Shown: positions 1 to 9,575, counted from the stretch's first letter. The stretch is DNA of 64,000 nt from Neptunicella marina (GCF_014270035.1 NZ_JACNEP010000001.1:124001-188000), one strand, 5' to 3'. A program made the numbers and translations. The notes: a model not told the origin generated them from the letters alone.

Positions 1-302
1 TTTTTCAGATCTTCCCGGATATATTTAGCCACTTCCAGTCCTGCATGGTCGCTTTCCATCACCACATCAAGCAGTACAATGGCAATATCACTGTGATCAC
101 GAAATGCCTGTTTAGCTTCTTCGCCGGAATAAGCACTGACAAATTCCAGATGGCGTTCCTGAAAGGTAAAATCACTTAAGGCTAAACGTGTTACCGTGTG
201 GATTTCAGGCTCATCATCAACAATCAGAATTTTCCATGTATTCCGTCCGTCAAACTCTTCAACATCATTTGTTTCTTCAGCAAATAGGAAGTCGTCAGAC
301 AC
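1..302 (-). CDS. Response regulator receiver (DUF3369/HD-type phosphodiesterase family), 5' part only
   Basis: About 100 codons are present and the gene runs off the left edge. The product starts VSDDFLFAEE, and a CheY-like receiver follows. ILIVDDEPEIH gives the acidic pair and VLLDVVMESD the phospho-acceptor Asp. The start is GTG at 302-300, with TAAGGAG six bases upstream. Receivers with this N-terminal tail in Alteromonadales are usually fused to a DUF3369 domain and an HD-GYP c-di-GMP phosphodiesterase. That part is outside the window, so the output domain is an inference from family resemblance. The gene lies downstream of prmC on the same strand. Confidence 0.75.
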   Translation of the reverse strand, partial: MSDDFLFAEETNDVEEFDGRNTWKILIVDDEPEIHTVTRLALSDFTFQERHLEFVSAYSGEEAKQAFRDHSDIAIVLLDVVMESDHAGLEVAKYIREDLK

Positions 303-349
303 GTATCACTCCTTAATGTAAAAGAACAGTTTCTGCCCCTTTGTAGAGC

Positions 350-375
350 ATAAGCTTTTATAGATTAAAGCTTAT
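350..375 (-). terminator. Weak hairpin spanning the prmC stop codon
   Basis: ATAAGCTTT (350-358) and AAAGCTTAT (367-375) form a 9-bp stem. The prmC stop codon (365-367) lies at the loop/arm edge. The stem is AT-rich and there is no clear U-tract, so it is at best a weak terminator or mRNA 3'-end structure. Confidence 0.3.
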
Positions 376-1219
376 CTCCGGCATACTGCGCAACAGTCAC
401 TCTGTCTAAATCTGCCAGATCTTTAATACAATGTATAGTCGAGAATCCTTTTGTTTCCAGTATGTTATTTATTGCATCCGCCTGCTGAAATCCATGTTCG
501 AGCAATAAATAACCATTGTTCAGCAGATAGGAGCGACAAACGTCGCTAATATGACGGATATCACTTAACCCATCCATTCCTGAAGTCAGTGCCGATTTAG
601 GTTCAAATCTTACATCGCCCAGTTCAAGCCAGGGGCTATTTTGTTCAACATAAGGAGGATTGGATACAATTAAGTCAAATTGTTGAATTGGAACCTGACT
701 AAACCAGTCACTTTGAAAAAAACTCACATTTTTAATGCCAGCACTGGCGGCATTAAACTTCGCTAATTCGACAGCTTCAGGTTTAAAATCCACTGCAGAT
801 ATCAGCCAGCCAGGCTTTTCACTGGCTAAAGCCAGCGCAATAGCGCCTGTACCGGTCCCTAAATCTAGAACTTTTGCTTTATCAGGCAGATTTAATTGCA
901 AGGCCTGTTCAACCAATAATTCAGTTTCAGGACGTGGAATTAAGGTATGCTGATTGACCTTGAGCGACAAGGTCCAGAAATCACGGTAGCCGGTAATATA
1001 AGCGACTGGTGTGCCTGTTTTTCGGCTTGCAACAGAAAGCTGGTATTGCTCAATTTGCTCAGGGGCCGGCGTTTTATCCGGCCATGTCATTAAGTAGGTT
1101 TGATTGCATTGCAGAGCATGACAAAGTAAGACTCGGGCATCCGTTGCAGGGCAATCCGGACACTCGCTCTCCCCCAGCTCTTTTTTGCCCCAGTCCAGCA
1201 ATGACTGAATATTATTCAT
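365..1219 (-). CDS. prmC: Release factor glutamine N5-methyltransferase PrmC (HemK)
   Basis: PrmC methylates the glutamine of the GGQ motif in release factors RF1 and RF2, using SAM, in the cytosol. The 284-residue protein has the usual length. It carries an N-terminal helical domain, a SAM-binding motif [11 protein letters not shown] near residues 119-129 and the catalytic NPPY motif at 187-190. The start overlaps the end of prfA by 8 nt, and prfA encodes its substrate. The order hemA-prfA-prmC matches enterobacteria and supports the assignment. Start codon is ATG. Confidence 0.96.
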   Translation of the reverse strand: MNNIQSLLDWGKKELGESECPDCPATDARVLLCHALQCNQTYLMTWPDKTPAPEQIEQYQLSVASRKTGTPVAYITGYRDFWTLSLKVNQHTLIPRPETELLVEQALQLNLPDKAKVLDLGTGTGAIALALASEKPGWLISAVDFKPEAVELAKFNAASAGIKNVSFFQSDWFSQVPIQQFDLIVSNPPYVEQNSPWLELGDVRFEPKSALTSGMDGLSDIRHISDVCRSYLLNNGYLLLEHGFQQADAINNILETKGFSTIHCIKDLADLDRVTVAQYAGDKL

Positions 1220-2297
1220 CCGATAATGACGCTAATAGATCAGCCTGATATTCCTGACGAATAGGTTCAAATATCAGATCCAGATCACCTTCAATGACTT
1301 CATCTAACTTATACAATGTCAGGTTAATTCTATGATCACTTACGCGACCTTGTGGAAAGTTATAGGTGCGAATGCGCTCTGAACGATCACCACTTCCCAC
1401 CAGACTTTTACGTGTTGATGCTTCTTCTGCATCGCGCTTATCCTGCTCCATGCGATTTAAACGCGCCTGTAGTACCGACATCGCTTTAGCACGATTTTTG
1501 TGCTGTGACCGTTCATCCTGACATTCAACCACTAATCCTGTCGGTAAGTGAGTGATACGAATCGCAGAATCAGTTTTATTTACATGCTGACCACCAGCGC
1601 CACTGGCACGGAAGGTATCAATACGTAAGTCCCCGGTATTAATTTCAATGGCTTCCGATTCAGGAATCTCCGGCAACACGGCAACAGTACAGGCCGAGGT
1701 ATGAATACGCCCCTGAGATTCGGTTTCTGGTACACGCTGCACCCGGTGACCACCGGACTCAAATTTGAGAACACCGTAAGCACCATCCCCTACCACATTC
1801 ACGATAATTTCTTTGTAACCACCATGTTCACCCAGGTTTGAGCTAACAACTTCCAGTTTCCAGCGTTGGGTTTCAGCATAACGGCTGTACATACGGAATA
1901 AATCACCAGCAAAAATCGCGGCTTCATCACCACCTGCCCCTGCACGAATTTCCAGAAAACAGCTGTGATCATCATTAGGATCTTTAGGTAACAATAAAAT
2001 TTGTAATTCAGATTCCAGGGTTTCAATGCGTTGCTCTGCATCCTGCAGTTCTTCTTTCGCCATTTCACGCATTTCAGCGTCGTCTTCCTGCATCATTTCT
2101 CGGGCCGAATCCACATCATCCTGAGCCTGCATATATTGACGGAAACATTTCACGGTAGGCTCTAACTGTGCATACTCTTTTGATAAATTACGAAATTGTT
2201 CCTGATCAGCAATAACAGCTGCATCACTTAATAAAGCTTGTACTTCCTCGAATCGTTCTATCAGCGATTCAAGCTTTCGTTTTACAGAATCTTTCAT
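1212..2297 (-). CDS. prfA: Peptide chain release factor 1
   Basis: RF1 recognises UAA and UAG stop codons in the ribosomal A site and triggers peptidyl-tRNA hydrolysis. The 361-residue protein carries the PxT codon-recognition motif (PET, residues 190-192) in the context [19 protein letters not shown], and the catalytic GGQ at 235-237. The N-terminal coiled-coil domain is present. It sits 12 nt downstream of hemA and overlaps prmC, so the three are probably one transcript. Full length, no anomalies. Confidence 0.98.
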   Translation of the reverse strand: MKDSVKRKLESLIERFEEVQALLSDAAVIADQEQFRNLSKEYAQLEPTVKCFRQYMQAQDDVDSAREMMQEDDAEMREMAKEELQDAEQRIETLESELQILLLPKDPNDDHSCFLEIRAGAGGDEAAIFAGDLFRMYSRYAETQRWKLEVVSSNLGEHGGYKEIIVNVVGDGAYGVLKFESGGHRVQRVPETESQGRIHTSACTVAVLPEIPESEAIEINTGDLRIDTFRASGAGGQHVNKTDSAIRITHLPTGLVVECQDERSQHKNRAKAMSVLQARLNRMEQDKRDAEEASTRKSLVGSGDRSERIRTYNFPQGRVSDHRINLTLYKLDEVIEGDLDLIFEPIRQEYQADLLASLSDE

Positions 2298-2309
2298 ACT
2301 GTTCCTGAA

Positions 2310-3563
2310 TTAGTCGGTATCCAGCCCAAGAATACGTCTTATTCTATCAACACCCTGATAATCAGCTTTTTCAGCCGATTGCTTAATGGCTTTGGTCGGG
2401 GCATGGATAAGGCTATTAGTTAATTTATTTGCCAGTTCCAGAATGATTTGTTCCGGTGGCTGGCCGTCAGCGAGCTGATTTAGTGCCCGCTCTTGTAGTT
2501 TTTGTTTAATTTGTTCACTTTGCTGGCGATATTCCCTTACAACATCAATAGAATCTAACGAACGATTCCACTGCAAAAACTGCTCTACCTGCAGTTCAAT
2601 AATCTTTTCCGCTTGTTGCGCAGCTTCCTGACGATTGGCGATGTTTTGCTCAATAATTTGTTGCAAATCATCCACACTGTAGAGATAGGCATCATTTAGA
2701 TCCCCTACCTCAGGCTCTATATCCCGTGGAACGGCCAAATCAACCAAAAACATCGGTTTGTGGCGTCTGTCTTTTAACGCACGTTCAACCACACCTTTGC
2801 CCAAAATAGGTAACTGACTGGCGGTAGAACTAATTATAATATCGGCATCACATAACAAAGACGGCACTTGCGCCAGAGTAATTACCTCGGCGTTAAACAA
2901 ACCCGCAACTTCCTTTGCTCGGCTTAACGTCCGGTTGGCCACCGTCATTTTTTCTACTCCCTGCTCATGCAGGTGTCGCCCGACCAGCTCAATAGTTTCA
3001 CCCGCCCCTATCAGCAATACTTTAGTTTGATTTAACGAGCCGAAGATATGTTTTGCCAGCTGAACCGCCGAATAAGCAACCGACACCGAATTTGCGCCGA
3101 TATCAGTATCAGTACGTACTTTTTTTGCTGCTGAAAAACTTTGCTGAATGAGCTTTTCAAAAAAGCTACCAACAATACCGTTGTTTTTGGCACTGGAATA
3201 AGCCTGTTTAAGCTGCCCTAAAATTTGAGGTTCGCCTAACACCATTGAATCCAGACCACTGGCAACCCGCATAACGTGTTTAACCGCTTGTTCATCACGG
3301 TACAAATAACTTACATCACGTAATTGCGCAGCTTCCAATTGATGATAGTCCGCCATCCACTGGGTTAAATAATCAGAGTCATTGTCGCTGTAGCAATACA
3401 CTTCGGTGCGGTTGCAGGTAGACAAAATCACCGCTTCCTGACAACCGGTTTGATGTTGCAGGCTATGATAGGCTTCAAGAAGTTGCTCGGTAGAAAATGC
3501 AACCTTTTCCCGTATATCAACGGCTGCTGTTTTATGATTAATACCGAATACAAATAAACTCAT
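2310..3563 (-). CDS. hemA: Glutamyl-tRNA reductase
   Basis: GluTR reduces glutamyl-tRNA(Glu) to glutamate-1-semialdehyde with NADPH, the first step of C5 tetrapyrrole synthesis. The start is placed at 3563 because MSLFVFGINHKTA matches the family N-terminus. An in-frame ATG at 3626 would add 21 unconserved residues. The protein is then 417 residues, the normal size. The catalytic Cys50 lies in LSTCNRTEVY, and the NADP-binding segment LLIGAGETIELV follows. First gene of hemA-prfA-prmC, divergent from lolB. Confidence 0.96.
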   Translation of the reverse strand: MSLFVFGINHKTAAVDIREKVAFSTEQLLEAYHSLQHQTGCQEAVILSTCNRTEVYCYSDNDSDYLTQWMADYHQLEAAQLRDVSYLYRDEQAVKHVMRVASGLDSMVLGEPQILGQLKQAYSSAKNNGIVGSFFEKLIQQSFSAAKKVRTDTDIGANSVSVAYSAVQLAKHIFGSLNQTKVLLIGAGETIELVGRHLHEQGVEKMTVANRTLSRAKEVAGLFNAEVITLAQVPSLLCDADIIISSTASQLPILGKGVVERALKDRRHKPMFLVDLAVPRDIEPEVGDLNDAYLYSVDDLQQIIEQNIANRQEAAQQAEKIIELQVEQFLQWNRSLDSIDVVREYRQQSEQIKQKLQERALNQLADGQPPEQIILELANKLTNSLIHAPTKAIKQSAEKADYQGVDRIRRILGLDTD

Positions 3564-3718
3564 GCAACGTGTTTTTGAATGCTGTCGAAAGGTGTCCGGA
3601 TGAAATATACAGACATAGTGGTTCAATTAAGCGCAGCATTGTACGTAAAAGCAAAAACTATTGAAAGCACTGTACGGTGTATGTTCCTATATTGATATTC
3701 AAAACAAGAAGATAATGC

Positions 3719-4294
3719 ATGAGAATTTTATTTCTGCTGGTGTGTATTGCGCTAAGTGCCTGTGTCAGCAAACCGCCACTTAGTCAGCAATCGGTTAATA
3801 CACTTGCACATCAAAAATTATTACACCAGATCCAACATTGGCAAATTGAAGGACGCATTGCCTACCTAGAAGGTAAAGAGAAGCATAGCGCCAATCTCAC
3901 CTGGCAACAGAAGAAAAATGATTTAGAACTGGATTTACGCAGTTTTATTGGCACCAGCGTTTTACATTTAGAACAAAATTCAAATGGTGCGACTCTGGAA
4001 ATGGATGGTGAACAGTATCAGGACAGTCGCGCAGAATTTTTATTATATAACCTGACGGGATGGCATATTCCTGTATCGGCTTTAAGTGCCTGGATAAAGG
4101 GAGAGATTAAAGGCAATGAAACAGCTGACTTTGCCAAACAAGGCTGGTTATCATCACTCAATTATGCGGGATGGAATGCGACATTCAGTGGTTATCGCAA
4201 CGTCAACAATGTTCCATTGCCACACAACATAATCTTAAGCAAACAACAAAAGCGCGTCGTCATTAGAATCAATCAATGGAAAATCAAACAATAA
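3719..4294 (+). CDS. lolB: Outer-membrane lipoprotein receptor LolB
   Basis: LolB accepts lipoproteins from periplasmic LolA and inserts them into the outer membrane. It is itself a lipoprotein. The signal peptide ends in the lipobox LSAC with the lipidated Cys at residue 15. The 191-residue length and the position between hemA (divergent) and ispE fit LolB. The sequence contains the family-type WQIEGRIAYLEGKEKHSANL segment. The 3' end overlaps ispE by 19 nt, which suggests translational coupling. Confidence 0.92.
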   Translation: MRILFLLVCIALSACVSKPPLSQQSVNTLAHQKLLHQIQHWQIEGRIAYLEGKEKHSANLTWQQKKNDLELDLRSFIGTSVLHLEQNSNGATLEMDGEQYQDSRAEFLLYNLTGWHIPVSALSAWIKGEIKGNETADFAKQGWLSSLNYAGWNATFSGYRNVNNVPLPHNIILSKQQKRVVIRINQWKIKQ

Positions 4295-5133
4295 TCTGGC
4301 CAGCTCCGGCCAAACTCAATCTGTTTTTACATATTACAGGCCGAAGAGCCAATGGTTACCATGAGTTGCAAAGTCTGTTTCAACTATTAGATGTTGGTGA
4401 TGAATTAACTTTCACAATAAAAGACTCGTCCGAAATCAAACTGTTGACCCCGATACAAGGCGTGCCTGATGAGCAAAACTTAATCGTCAGGGCTGCAAAA
4501 GCATTACAACAAGCCAGTAACTGTAAACAAGGCGCCGATATCATACTGAACAAAAAACTCCCCATGGGCGGTGGTATTGGCGGCGGCTCCTCAAATGCGG
4601 CCACCACATTAGTCGCATTAAACTACATGTGGCAACTGAATTTGCCTTTAGAAAAATTAGCGCATATCGGATTATCACTCGGAGCAGATGTACCCATTTT
4701 TGTACAGGGCCAAACCGCATTTGCACAGGGTGTGGGTGAAAAACTTTTTCCTGTGTCATTAAAACAACATTTTTATGTTGTAGTGACGCCAGACTGTCAC
4801 ATAAGCACTGCAGAAATCTTTCAACATCCAGATTTACCGCGCGATACAGCAACGTTAGATTTTAATAATTATCAGTTCAAACAGACCCAAAATGACTGCC
4901 AGCAGTTGGTTTTTTCACGCTATCCCATTGTTGCAAAAGCCTTTGACTGGTTGATAGAATACGCGCCGTCGAGGATGACAGGCACAGGCGCCAGCGTGTT
5001 TGCCATGTTTGAAGATGAAGCATCTGCACGACGTTGTCTGGCCGAATTACCGTCATTTTTAAGCGGTTTTATGGCTAAAGGAGTGAATAAATCTCCTGTG
5101 CATTCCCTGCTCGAATCCTTAAATATTGGCTAA
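4276..5133 (+). CDS. ispE: 4-diphosphocytidyl-2-C-methyl-D-erythritol kinase
   Basis: IspE phosphorylates CDP-methylerythritol in the MEP pathway to isoprenoid precursors. The 285-residue protein is a GHMP kinase. PAPAKLNLFLH lies at the N-terminus, and the glycine-rich ATP loop PMGGGIGGGSSNAA is at 96-109. A C-terminal MTGTGASVFAMF segment is also present. The ATG lies inside the end of lolB. Conserved lolB-ispE-prs order. Confidence 0.97.
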   Translation: MENQTIIWPAPAKLNLFLHITGRRANGYHELQSLFQLLDVGDELTFTIKDSSEIKLLTPIQGVPDEQNLIVRAAKALQQASNCKQGADIILNKKLPMGGGIGGGSSNAATTLVALNYMWQLNLPLEKLAHIGLSLGADVPIFVQGQTAFAQGVGEKLFPVSLKQHFYVVVTPDCHISTAEIFQHPDLPRDTATLDFNNYQFKQTQNDCQQLVFSRYPIVAKAFDWLIEYAPSRMTGTGASVFAMFEDEASARRCLAELPSFLSGFMAKGVNKSPVHSLLESLNIG

Positions 5134-5231
5134 AATGTTGCGGTCGTCTGTTAAAAAGCAACTGATAACTTTGTTGGGTTTGCAAAGTTAATCGGCCATA
5201 ATTTTCAAATTCACCTCCGAGGGCTTTTAAA

Positions 5232-6176
5232 GTGCCAGATATGAAACTGTTTGCTGGTAATGCGGTACCAGAACTTGCCCAGAAAGTGGCAGATCGTCTT
5301 TACACTAAATTGGGTCATGCCAGCGTTGGGCGTTTCAGTGACGGTGAAATCAGTGTGGAAATCCACGAGAACGTGCGTGGATCAGATGTATTTATTATCC
5401 AGTCAACCTGTGCACCGACCAACGATAACCTGATGGAACTTATCGTGATGATCGATGCGTTGCGTCGTGCATCAGCCGGTCGTATTACTGCGGTAATCCC
5501 CTACTTTGGTTATGCGCGTCAGGACAGACGGGTTCGTTCAGCTCGTGTTCCTATTACCTCAAAAGTTGTAGCCGACTTTTTGTCTAACGTTGGTGTGGAT
5601 CGTGTTCTAACCGTAGATTTACACGCAGAACAAATTCAGGGCTTCTTCGACGTACCGGTAGATAATGCGTTTGGCACACCAATTTTATTAGAAGACATGC
5701 GTAATCGTGAATTCCACAACCCTGTTGTTGTATCGCCTGATATCGGCGGTGTAGTGCGTGCACGTGCTTTAGCTAAGTTACTCAATGATGTGGATTTAGC
5801 CATTATTGATAAACGTCGCCCTAAAGCTAACGTTGCTCAGGTTATGCATATTATTGGTGATGTACAGGATCGTGACTGTATTATCGTTGATGACATGATT
5901 GATACAGGTGGCACATTATGTAAAGCAGCGGATGCGCTTAAGAGCCATGGCGCAAAACGCGTATTTGCTTACGCCACGCATGCGATTTTCTCAGGTAATG
6001 CCTATCAGAACATTAAAGATTCTGTGATTGATGAGTTTATTGTTACCGACAGTATTCCGTTACGTGAAGATATCAAAGAGTTACCGAATGTTCGTCAGTT
6101 AACCCTTTCTAATATGCTGGCTGAAGCTATTCGCCGCGTCAGCAACGAAGAATCCATTTCGGCCATGTTTGTATAA
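5232..6176 (+). CDS. prs: Ribose-phosphate pyrophosphokinase
   Basis: Prs makes PRPP from ribose-5-phosphate and ATP for nucleotide, His, Trp and NAD synthesis. The 314-residue protein is nearly colinear with E. coli Prs. It has FGYARQDRR near residues 92-100 and the PRPP loop [10 protein letters not shown] at 220-229. The start is GTG at 5232 ([10 protein letters not shown]), as in E. coli, with a GAGGG ribosome binding site just upstream. The 98 nt between ispE and prs hold no tRNA, unlike some relatives. A strong terminator follows. Confidence 0.98.
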   Translation: MPDMKLFAGNAVPELAQKVADRLYTKLGHASVGRFSDGEISVEIHENVRGSDVFIIQSTCAPTNDNLMELIVMIDALRRASAGRITAVIPYFGYARQDRRVRSARVPITSKVVADFLSNVGVDRVLTVDLHAEQIQGFFDVPVDNAFGTPILLEDMRNREFHNPVVVSPDIGGVVRARALAKLLNDVDLAIIDKRRPKANVAQVMHIIGDVQDRDCIIVDDMIDTGGTLCKAADALKSHGAKRVFAYATHAIFSGNAYQNIKDSVIDEFIVTDSIPLREDIKELPNVRQLTLSNMLAEAIRRVSNEESISAMFV

Positions 6177-6191
6177 TTAACGTGTGTCAGG

Positions 6192-6218
6192 AAAAAGCCG
6201 GTATGCCCGGCTTTTTTT
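6192..6218 (+). terminator. Rho-independent terminator of prs
   Basis: AAAAAGCCGG (6192-6201), a 5-nt loop and CCGGCTTTTT (6207-6216), extended to seven Ts. A textbook intrinsic terminator 15 nt after the prs stop. It separates prs from rplY. Confidence 0.92.
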
Positions 6219-6270
6219 GTGCCCATTTTACAGCAACTAGCATTACTACAGGTTTTCGCAAGATTAAATG

Positions 6271-6299
6271 TTGTGGTGGTTTATTCCCAATGGTAGAAT
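6271..6299 (+). promoter_or_regulatory. Sigma-70 promoter for rplY
   Basis: -35 TTGTGG (6271-6276), a 17-nt spacer and an extended -10 TGGTAGAAT with TAGAAT at 6294-6299. The predicted start near 6306 gives a leader of about 68 nt on rplY. It lies directly downstream of the prs terminator. Confidence 0.6.
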
Positions 6300-6305
6300 T
6301 CGCCG

Positions 6306-6373
6306 CCCTTTTTAGGGGACCGAGTGCATTTTGGTCGCAAAAATGCACTATCTTTATTTTATTGGAGTAAATT
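6306..6373 (+). promoter_or_regulatory. Structured 5' leader of rplY, possible autoregulatory element
   Basis: A 10-bp stem AGTGCATTTT (6323-6332)/AAAATGCACT (6340-6349) closes a 7-nt loop, GGTCGCA. GGTC in the loop (6333-6336) can pair with GACC at 6318-6321, just 5' of the stem, giving an H-type pseudoknot. The region ends in a TTGGAG ribosome binding site. Autogenous control of rplY by L25 is known in E. coli. A regulatory role here is inference from the structure and position. Confidence 0.45.
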
Positions 6374-7003
6374 ATGTCTGAAGCTATTTTTAATCTGGAT
6401 GCTGAAGTTCGTACAGATTTAGGGAAAGGTGCGAGCCGCCGCCTACGTCACGAAAATAAAGTACCAGCTATTTTATACGGTGCAGGTAAAGACCCTGTTG
6501 CATTAACTCTGGATCACGACAAAGTCATTCAGGCACAGGATTTCGAAGCCTTTTACAGCCACGTATTAACTTTAAATATTGGCGGTGAAAAAGTAGAAGC
6601 TTTGGTTAAAGATATGCAACGTCACGCATACAAGCCAAAAGTAACTCATATCGATTTCTTACGTGTTGATGCATCTCAAGCAGTAACAACTCAAGTTCCA
6701 TTGCACTTCATCAATGAAGCATCTGCGCCAGCGATTAAAACTCACGGTGGTCACGCAGAACACCATATGGCTGACGTAGAAATATCATGTTTGCCAGCGG
6801 ATCTGCCTGAGTTCCTTGAAGTTGATTTAATGGATATCGAATTAGGTCAAACGCTGCACTTGTCAGATATCAAACTACCTAAAGGCGTTAGTTTAACTGA
6901 ACTGGCTAAAGGTGAATCTCACGATTTAGCAGTTGTAACAGTTAAGTTAGCCAAAGGTGGCGCTGCTTCTGAAGAAGCGGAAGAAGAAACCTCTGAAGAA
7001 TAA
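6374..7003 (+). CDS. rplY: 50S ribosomal protein L25, long Ctc form
   Basis: L25 binds loop E of 5S rRNA in the large subunit. The 209-residue protein is the long (general stress protein Ctc) form. It has an N-terminal L25 domain (about 1-95), a C-terminal beta domain (about 96-190) and an acidic tail rich in Glu, [11 protein letters not shown]. coli L25 is only about 94 residues. The N-terminus contains [20 protein letters not shown], typical of the family. It has its own promoter and leader, and pth begins 17 nt after the stop. Confidence 0.96.
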   Translation: MSEAIFNLDAEVRTDLGKGASRRLRHENKVPAILYGAGKDPVALTLDHDKVIQAQDFEAFYSHVLTLNIGGEKVEALVKDMQRHAYKPKVTHIDFLRVDASQAVTTQVPLHFINEASAPAIKTHGGHAEHHMADVEISCLPADLPEFLEVDLMDIELGQTLHLSDIKLPKGVSLTELAKGESHDLAVVTVKLAKGGAASEEAEEETSEE

Positions 7004-7020
7004 GTTTAAAGGCATCTCTT

Positions 7021-7605
7021 TTGTCTGAGATACAACTTATTGTGGGCCTGGGTAATCCAGGCCCCGAATACCAACATACCAGACACAATGCCGGCTCATG
7101 GTTCGTTGAAGAACTGGCCCGCATTCATAACGCTCCCCTCACCATAGAAAACAAATTCCTGGCACGTACAGCCCGTGTTTTTATTCAGGGCAAAGAAGTC
7201 AGATTAATGATCCCCACCACCTATATGAATTTAAGTGGACAGGCAGTATCGAAACTGGCGAACTTTTATCGAATTCCTGCTGAAAATATTTTGGTAGCAT
7301 TTGATGAACTGGATTTACCTGCAGGAGTGGCGAAATTTAAAACGGGTGGCAGCTCAAGTCAAAATGGTATTCGCGATATTGTTGCCAAAATGGCAAACAA
7401 TAAAAATTTTCATCGCTTGCGAATTGGCATTGACCATCCGGGCGATAAAAACAAAGTAACAGGTCATGTGTTAGGTAAAGCCTCAGCACAGGATCAACAA
7501 AAAATTGATGCAGCAATTGATGAAGCAGTGCGTTGCACTGATATTCTGTTTAAAGATGGCTTAACCAAAGCCATGAATCGCTTGCACAGTTTCAAAGCTG
7601 AATAA
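7021..7605 (+). CDS. pth: Peptidyl-tRNA hydrolase
   Basis: Pth releases tRNA from peptidyl-tRNAs that drop off the ribosome. The 194-residue protein begins [16 protein letters not shown] and has the catalytic His at residue 22 (TRHNAGSWF). The later motif [11 protein letters not shown] is also present. The start is TTG at 7021. No ATG lies upstream in a suitable place, and the family N-terminus aligns at this codon. Between rplY and ychF, the usual order. Confidence 0.96.
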   Translation: MSEIQLIVGLGNPGPEYQHTRHNAGSWFVEELARIHNAPLTIENKFLARTARVFIQGKEVRLMIPTTYMNLSGQAVSKLANFYRIPAENILVAFDELDLPAGVAKFKTGGSSSQNGIRDIVAKMANNKNFHRLRIGIDHPGDKNKVTGHVLGKASAQDQQKIDAAIDEAVRCTDILFKDGLTKAMNRLHSFKAE

Positions 7606-7636
7606 TCACTCTATTCGATTTTACGAGGACAACAAA

Positions 7637-8728
7637 ATGGGTTTTAAATGTGGCATTGTCGGATTGCCGAATGTTGGAAAATCTACCCTGTTCAACGCAT
7701 TAACCAAAGCAGGCATCGAAGCGGCCAACTTCCCTTTTTGTACTATCGAACCGAATACCGGCGTTGTGCCAGTTCCGGATACACGTTTAGATAAACTGGC
7801 AGAGATTGTTAATCCCCAACGGGTTCTGCCCACCACTATGGAATTTGTCGATATTGCAGGTTTGGTTGCAGGTGCGTCAAAAGGCGAAGGTTTAGGTAAT
7901 AAATTTTTAGCCAATATCCGCGAAACGGAAGCCATTGGTCATGTTGTACGTTGTTTCGAAAACGAAAATATTGTTCACGTTGCCGGTGAAGTGAATCCTA
8001 AAGGTGATATAGAAGTTATCGATACCGAATTAGCCTTAGCTGATTTAGACAGTGTTGAAAAAGCGATAATTCGTGTTGGCAAACGCGCTAAAGGTGGCGA
8101 TGCCGATGCAAAAGCCGAATTAAAAGTACTGGAAAAGCTGGTACCGGAATTAAATCAGGGTCACTTGTTACGCGCATTGGATTTATCTAAAGAAGAAAAA
8201 GCCTTAATCAGTTACATGAACCTGTTAACCCTTAAACCGGTTATGTATATCGCTAACGTGAATGAAGACGGCTTTGAAAATAATCCACATCTTGACACAG
8301 TAAAAGCCATTGCAGAGAAAGAAAACGCAGTTGTGGTTGCCGTATGCGCAGCAATAGAGTCTGAAATTGCAGAACTGGATGATACGGATAAAGCAGAATT
8401 TCTGGATGAAATGGGGCTGGAAGAGCCAGGTTTAAACCGTGTAATTCGTGCAGGTTACGATTTATTAAATCTTAAAACCTATTTTACCGCAGGTGTTAAA
8501 GAAGTTCGTGCATGGACCTTCCCTGAAGGCTCAACCGCACCACAGGCAGCCGGGAAAATTCACACCGACTTTGAAAAAGGCTTTATCCGCGCCGAAATTG
8601 TAGGTTACGACCACTATGTTGAATTTAATGGTGAACAAGGCGCGAAAGACGCCGGAAAATGGCGTTTAGAAGGAAAAGATTACATTGTAAAGGACGGTGA
8701 TGTGATTCACTTCCGTTTTAACGTTTGA
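7637..8728 (+). CDS. ychF: Redox-regulated ATPase YchF
   Basis: YchF (OLA1-like, also called EngD) is an Obg-family P-loop protein that prefers ATP. It is linked to ribosomes and oxidative stress. The 363-residue protein has a P-loop GLPNVGKST (residues 9-17), followed by the switch [19 protein letters not shown]-terminal TGS domain ends with [10 protein letters not shown]. An AGGA ribosome binding site precedes the ATG. It is 31 nt after pth and followed by a strong terminator. Confidence 0.97.
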   Translation: MGFKCGIVGLPNVGKSTLFNALTKAGIEAANFPFCTIEPNTGVVPVPDTRLDKLAEIVNPQRVLPTTMEFVDIAGLVAGASKGEGLGNKFLANIRETEAIGHVVRCFENENIVHVAGEVNPKGDIEVIDTELALADLDSVEKAIIRVGKRAKGGDADAKAELKVLEKLVPELNQGHLLRALDLSKEEKALISYMNLLTLKPVMYIANVNEDGFENNPHLDTVKAIAEKENAVVVAVCAAIESEIAELDDTDKAEFLDEMGLEEPGLNRVIRAGYDLLNLKTYFTAGVKEVRAWTFPEGSTAPQAAGKIHTDFEKGFIRAEIVGYDHYVEFNGEQGAKDAGKWRLEGKDYIVKDGDVIHFRFNV

Positions 8729-8747
8729 TGTAAAACGTTGATGTTAT

Positions 8748-8776
8748 AAAAAAGCCCGCGTAATGCGGGCTTTTTT
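8748..8776 (+). terminator. Rho-independent terminator of ychF
   Basis: AAAAAAGCCCGC (8748-8759), loop GTAAT, GCGGGCTTTTTT (8765-8776). Strong stem and U-tract 20 nt after the stop. The following 190 bases up to the tRNA promoter hold no gene that I can see, only a short CATGCATGCATG run near 8899. Confidence 0.95.
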
Positions 8777-8969
8777 ATAGTATGAAACGCTTAAATATCC
8801 TGGTTTCACATTAAAATATCTGTCTACGTTTTGATGTGTGGAGCCATTATTTTTTAAGAAATCTGAATTTAAATTGCGTAAACTTGGACATGAAACATGC
8901 ATGCATGCTCATTTTTTCTCTTTTTTGTCTAGATAGTCATCAGTCATTCATTAAAGCGTAAAAAAGGGG

Positions 8970-8998
8970 TTGACGATGAATAGGTGGATAAGCATAAT
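8970..8998 (+). promoter_or_regulatory. tRNA operon promoter with GC-rich discriminator
   Basis: -35 TTGACG (8970-8975), a 17-nt spacer and -10 CATAAT (8993-8998). It is followed by ACGCGCC before the expected start near 9005. A GC-rich discriminator is characteristic of stringently controlled stable-RNA promoters. The first tRNA begins at 9013. Confidence 0.8.
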
Positions 8999-9012
8999 AC
9001 GCGCCACTCGGA

Positions 9013-9089
9013 GGCTACGTAGCTCAGTTGGTTAGAGCACATCACTCATAATGATGGGGTCGCAAGTTCAAATCTCGCCGTAGCCACCA
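9013..9089 (+). tRNA. tRNA-Met (CAT), elongator
   Basis: A 77-nt cloverleaf. The acceptor stem is GGCTACG/CGTAGCC, the anticodon stem CATCA/TGATG, and the loop CTCATAA has anticodon CAT. The T arm carries GTTCAAATC. CCA is encoded at 9087-9089. The anticodon stem lacks the three G-C pairs of an initiator, so this is the elongator. Confidence 0.95.
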
Positions 9090-9108
9090 TTCGAGTTTTA
9101 CAATTTAT

Positions 9109-9193
9109 GCGGAAGTGGTGAAATTGGTAGACACGCTGGATTTAGGTTCCAGTGCTTCACGGCGTGAGAGTTCAAGTCTCTCCTTCCGCACCA
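9109..9193 (+). tRNA. tRNA-Leu (TAG)
   Basis: An 85-nt class II tRNA with acceptor GCGGAAG/CTTCCGC and a long variable arm. The anticodon stem is CTGGA/TCCAG, with anticodon TAG. CCA is encoded. It lies 19 nt after tRNA-Met and is probably on the same transcript. Confidence 0.95.
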
Positions 9194-9198
9194 TCTGC

Positions 9199-9273
9199 TG
9201 GGGTATAGCCAAGCGGTAAGGCAGCGGGTTTTGATCCCGCCATGCGTTGGTTCGAATCCAGCTACCCCAGCCA
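9199..9273 (+). tRNA. tRNA-Gln (TTG), copy 1
   Basis: A 75-nt tRNA starting TGGGGTATAGCC, with anticodon TTG and encoded CCA. It closely resembles E. coli tRNA-Gln. It starts 5 nt after tRNA-Leu and is identical to the copy at 9334-9408. Confidence 0.95.
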
Positions 9274-9333
9274 TTATTTTTGATATAAAATTATGGCTAC
9301 TCAGATGACATAATTTTTATCAGCCCTTTTTAT

Positions 9334-9408
9334 TGGGGTATAGCCAAGCGGTAAGGCAGCGGGTTTTGATCCCGCCATGCGTTGGTTCGAATCCAGCTAC
9401 CCCAGCCA
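9334..9408 (+). tRNA. tRNA-Gln (TTG), copy 2
   Basis: Base-for-base the same 75 nt as the tRNA-Gln at 9199-9273. The two are separated by a 60-nt spacer that is not repeated. This looks like a tandem duplication kept identical, with the second copy last in the tRNA operon. Confidence 0.95.
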
Positions 9409-9417
9409 ATAAAAAGA

Positions 9418-9450
9418 CAAAAACGCCCGCCTATGCGGGCGTTTTTGTTT
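9418..9450 (+). terminator. Rho-independent terminator of the tRNA operon
   Basis: CAAAAACGCCCGC (9418-9430), loop CTAT, GCGGGCGTTTTTG (9435-9447), then T-rich sequence. It lies 9 nt after the last tRNA. Confidence 0.93.
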
Positions 9451-9507
9451 GTGCCATCTCAAATAAACCAATCAACGGCTAAATCTCCCTTCTAGTCGAA
9501 TTGGCAC

Positions 9508-9536
9508 TGGACAGCTGCCGCTGCAAAAGACATTAT
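9508..9536 (+). promoter_or_regulatory. Candidate sigma-70 promoter for the AGCS symporter gene
   Basis: TGGACA (9508-9513, one mismatch to TTGACA), a 17-nt spacer, CATTAT (9531-9536). The position, 40 nt before the start codon and after the tRNA terminator, is right for the symporter gene. Confidence 0.5.
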
Positions 9537-9575
9537 CGCTTAACTAGAACAATAACAGCGCTATAAGGATCTGCT

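Noticed and set aside
5134-5231. Possible tRNA-Gln between ispE and prs, as in some relatives
   Set aside because: No cloverleaf or CCA end is present in this gap.
6182-6370. Open frame of 62 codons between prs and rplY
   Set aside because: It runs through the prs terminator, the rplY promoter and the leader hairpin, and has no ribosome binding site.
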